Source: Chloroflexota bacterium
Lineage (GTDB): Bacteria; Chloroflexota; Dehalococcoidia; UBA1151; UBA1328
NCBI GenBank assembly: GCA_002687335.1
Contig: NYZY01000017.1
Location: 17,765 to 32,895, forward strand
Direction of reading: 5' to 3'
DNA: 15,131 nt
Shown: one piece after another, positions 13,272-15,131 of the stretch
How the letters are laid out: each line of letters opens with the position of its first letter
Numbering within the stretch: position 1 is the stretch's first letter
Made by a program: the position numbers and the translations under genes
Notes under the pieces: generated by a model
Seen by the model: the letters and a program-made list of their open reading frames with translations, nothing else
What the model was told of the DNA's origin: nothing
Database searches by the model: none

Positions 13272-14324
13272 TTGGCTAACACGCTACGCCTGTGGGCACT
13301 TTCTGACACCCATGTTGGGACCGATATAAAATTCGGCAGACGTTCTCTTGAAGAGGTAATCCAGCATGCTGAAGCATGGCCAAACGCGCAGGGACAGTTA
13401 GGAGGTTTCGATATCGCCTTGAACCTCGGTGATTTCTCGGGGTCTCAGTTGCCTCCTGATGATGAAGAAGGTGAACTGGTTGTTTCTCAATATGCTTCTG
13501 CTAAACATCACGGCCGCGAGCACTTCTATGACGTGATTGGTAATCATGATGCTTCTGGTTTGGGGGAGCCAACGCAGTGGTGGTTCAAGAAATGGATAGA
13601 CCCCACCGGCAGTAACCCGGAATTTTCGCAGGTCGATAACTCCAGGAGACCATATCCGATAACAGGGACTTGGGATAATTATTCATTCGAAGTCGGCAAT
13701 ATAATTTTTTTGATGCTTGCTGACCGAAATGATGGCGGTCCACCTATAGGGAGGGGCGAGTTTGGTGGATATCCTGCAGGTGCTATTTCAGAGGAGACAT
13801 TTCAGTGGTGGGTTCAAAAGATATCAGAGAACAAAGATAAGATTATTATCACTGCTCATCACCACATGATCAAAGAAACTACAGTCGCTACAGGTTTGGG
13901 TGAGGGTTGTGATGAGGGTTATCACGGTCGGATGCCAGATGGAGGAGCTCCAGGCTCATCGTTCATATACTGGGTTGGTGGTCAGAAGGATTCTGGCCGA
14001 ATTGAGGATCACCTAGCGCGCAACGAACCAGCGATAGATTTGTGGCTCGGCGCACATACCCATACACATCCCGATGATACGACAGGTGGTCGGACTCATA
14101 TAGAGCGCAAATGGGGTGTGAATTTTGTGAATGTATCGGCCATAACTAGGTACCACGGCAAGCGGAATTCGATTCCGATGAGCCGTTTGTTTACTTTCAC
14201 TGACGGTAGTGACGAAGTTCGGGTACAGTGTTATCTGCATACTGATCAGTATGCAGAACAGGGGTGGTACGAACCATCGGAACGGACAATTAAGCTACGC
14301 CGTCAAGTCGAGATGGTGAAATGA
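13272..14324 (+). CDS. Calcineurin-like metallophosphoesterase
   Basis: A 350-residue enzyme with the five metal-binding blocks of the family: SDTH (D12, H14), LGDFSG (D54), GNHD (N91, H92, D93), TAHHH (H196-H198) and GAHTHTH (H262, H264, H266). It therefore should bind two metals and cleave a phosphomonoester or phosphodiester. No signal peptide is seen, so it is probably cytoplasmic. Insertions rich in Gly, Pro and Asp (about 155-170 and 205-235) probably shape the substrate pocket and are not familiar to me. The TTG start at 13272 is supported by GAGGTGAT beginning at 13259, with 9 nt between GAGG and the codon, and by the domain starting at residue 5. It overlaps the SDR by 4 bp (ATGA), so the two are translationally coupled. 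Its substrate is unknown. The setting suggests a role in catabolism of an organic phosphate or a phosphorylated sugar-like compound. Confidence 0.85.
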   Translation: MANTLRLWALSDTHVGTDIKFGRRSLEEVIQHAEAWPNAQGQLGGFDIALNLGDFSGSQLPPDDEEGELVVSQYASAKHHGREHFYDVIGNHDASGLGEPTQWWFKKWIDPTGSNPEFSQVDNSRRPYPITGTWDNYSFEVGNIIFLMLADRNDGGPPIGRGEFGGYPAGAISEETFQWWVQKISENKDKIIITAHHHMIKETTVATGLGEGCDEGYHGRMPDGGAPGSSFIYWVGGQKDSGRIEDHLARNEPAIDLWLGAHTHTHPDDTTGGRTHIERKWGVNFVNVSAITRYHGKRNSIPMSRLFTFTDGSDEVRVQCYLHTDQYAEQGWYEPSERTIKLRRQVEMVK

Positions 14325-15112
14325 CAAAGACCATGCGGGAATTATTTGACCTGACCGGTAGAACGGCTATTGTCACCGGAGGCGGAACACACCTTGGGAC
14401 TGCTTTTACTGAGGCCTTGTGTGATCTCGGTGCAAAGGTTTACATTGCTTCTCGCAGAGCACGACTTTGTGAAGAGGTCGCGGAGCGTTTACGTGGGAGA
14501 GGTATGGATGTGGTGGGGACGGAATGTGATGTTACAGATGAGTCACAAGTTGAGGCTTTGGTAGAACGCGTGATGGTTGAGAATGGTCGGCTTGATATTG
14601 CTGTATGCAACGCCGGTGGTTCATTCACAACAAGCTATCCACCTGATGGTGATATAGATGAATTTAAACAAACATTGGATGTAAATTTGACTGGGACATA
14701 CATAACGGCCCAGTGCGCGACCAGAGTCATGATTCCCGAAAAGCGTGGATCGATTATTACTTTGGGATCCATAGGGGCAACGCTTTCAATGGATCCTCGG
14801 ATTTATAATTCCGAGTTCAACCGGTCAGGTCCTCCCTATTTAGCAGCCAAAGGTGGCGTACTTAATCTTACGAGAGCATTAGCTGCGGAATTTGGCGAAT
14901 ATGGAATAACAGTTAATTGCATCTCACCAGGTCAAGTACCTCGAATTGATACCAACGTCGATCAAATTGAAACCTTCCGAAACATGGTTCCGCTTCGGCG
15001 CACAGGTTTACCCGAGGATCTAAAGGGCAGCCTAGCGTTATTAGCATCCGATGCTGGGGTATGGATTACGGGACAAGAAATCCGTATTGATGGAGGCTGG
15101 TCCATATGGTAG
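14321..15112 (+). CDS. Short-chain dehydrogenase/reductase (SDR)
   Basis: A 263-residue classical SDR. It has the Rossmann motif TGGGTHLG (19-26), ASRR (43-46), CNAGG (96-100) and the catalytic tetrad N122, S150, Y173 and K177 (YLAAK). The C-terminal GQEIRIDGGWSIW is typical of the classical family. Basic R45 and R46 after the second strand suggest NADP(H) preference. It probably oxidises or reduces a secondary hydroxyl group of a sugar acid or similar compound; the gluconate 5-dehydrogenase-like branch is one possibility. The substrate cannot be assigned. It starts inside the phosphoesterase stop (ATGA). Its end overlaps the likely start of a further gene, so at least three plus-strand genes form an operon. 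Confidence 0.93.
   Translation: MTKTMRELFDLTGRTAIVTGGGTHLGTAFTEALCDLGAKVYIASRRARLCEEVAERLRGRGMDVVGTECDVTDESQVEALVERVMVENGRLDIAVCNAGGSFTTSYPPDGDIDEFKQTLDVNLTGTYITAQCATRVMIPEKRGSIITLGSIGATLSMDPRIYNSEFNRSGPPYLAAKGGVLNLTRALAAEFGEYGITVNCISPGQVPRIDTNVDQIETFRNMVPLRRTGLPEDLKGSLALLASDAGVWITGQEIRIDGGWSIW
15092..15096 (+). promoter_or_regulatory. GGAGG ribosome site for the next gene
   Basis: GGAGG lies within the SDR codons for the conserved Gly-Gly, 9 nt before ATG 15106. The sequence therefore may double as a coding motif and a ribosome site. Confidence 0.45.
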
Positions 15113-15131
15113 CCAAGCTGGTTAAAGCAGC
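15106..15131 (+). CDS. First codons of a further gene overlapping the SDR (runs off the window)
   Basis: ATG at 15106 opens a frame reading MVAKLVKA to the right edge and overlaps the SDR end by 7 bp. GGAGG at 15092-15096 is well spaced. The visible peptide is too short to identify. It would continue the operon with the phosphoesterase and SDR. Confidence 0.45.

Noticed and set aside
13118..13309. Minus-strand open frame of 63 codons in the divergent region
   Set aside because: It overlaps the start and first metal motif of the phosphoesterase and has no ribosome site or family-like pattern.
1..15131. CRISPR array, tRNA, integrase, transposase or defence genes
   Set aside because: No regular spacer-repeat pattern, no tRNA-like cloverleaf and no matching protein families were found on either strand.

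Overview
The window is about 15.1 kb of bacterial DNA of moderate GC content, densely coded on both strands, with no rRNA, tRNA, insertion sequence or CRISPR array. Gene content suggests a marine or environmental Chloroflexota, possibly SAR202-like: a sortase, a heme A synthase with paired extracytoplasmic cysteines, and an enolase-superfamily enzyme, a HpaI-type aldolase and a short-chain dehydrogenase close together. No rRNA or long marker protein is available to prove this, so the placement is an inference of moderate to low strength.

Region 1 (1-3300, minus strand): ftsH is followed by a near-perfect bidirectional hairpin terminator, then a metallo-beta-lactamase-fold hydrolase and the N-terminus of a membrane protein that runs off the left edge. 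Region 2 (3195-4630, plus strand): the translation operon infC-rpmI-rplT, with a promoter candidate, a foldable leader, hairpins before the second and third genes, and unusual start codons (GTG or AUA for infC, TTG for rplT). Region 3 (4708-7676, minus strand): ctaA-ctaB, which make heme A for an aa3-type terminal oxidase encoded elsewhere, followed by an exported or anchored alpha/beta hydrolase.

Region 4 (7850-10795): a sortase and a tiny zinc-ribbon protein on the minus strand, tsaD (the tRNA t6A modification enzyme) diverging on the plus strand, and a membrane protein with a PH-like fold converging on tsaD so closely that the stop codons overlap. Region 5 (11031-15131): what looks like a carboxylate or sugar-acid catabolic locus. 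A GalD-like dehydratase and a HpaI-family aldolase lie on the minus strand. Diverging from them are a metallophosphoesterase, an SDR overlapping it by 4 bp, and the first codons of another overlapping gene.

The left two thirds are mostly housekeeping genes; the right third is accessory metabolism. The most interesting observations are the infC start and leader, the substrate-unknown catabolic locus with its divergent phosphoesterase-SDR operon, and the repeated operator-like motifs upstream of ctaA. I did not find a defence system or anything I could defend as a wholly new class of system.
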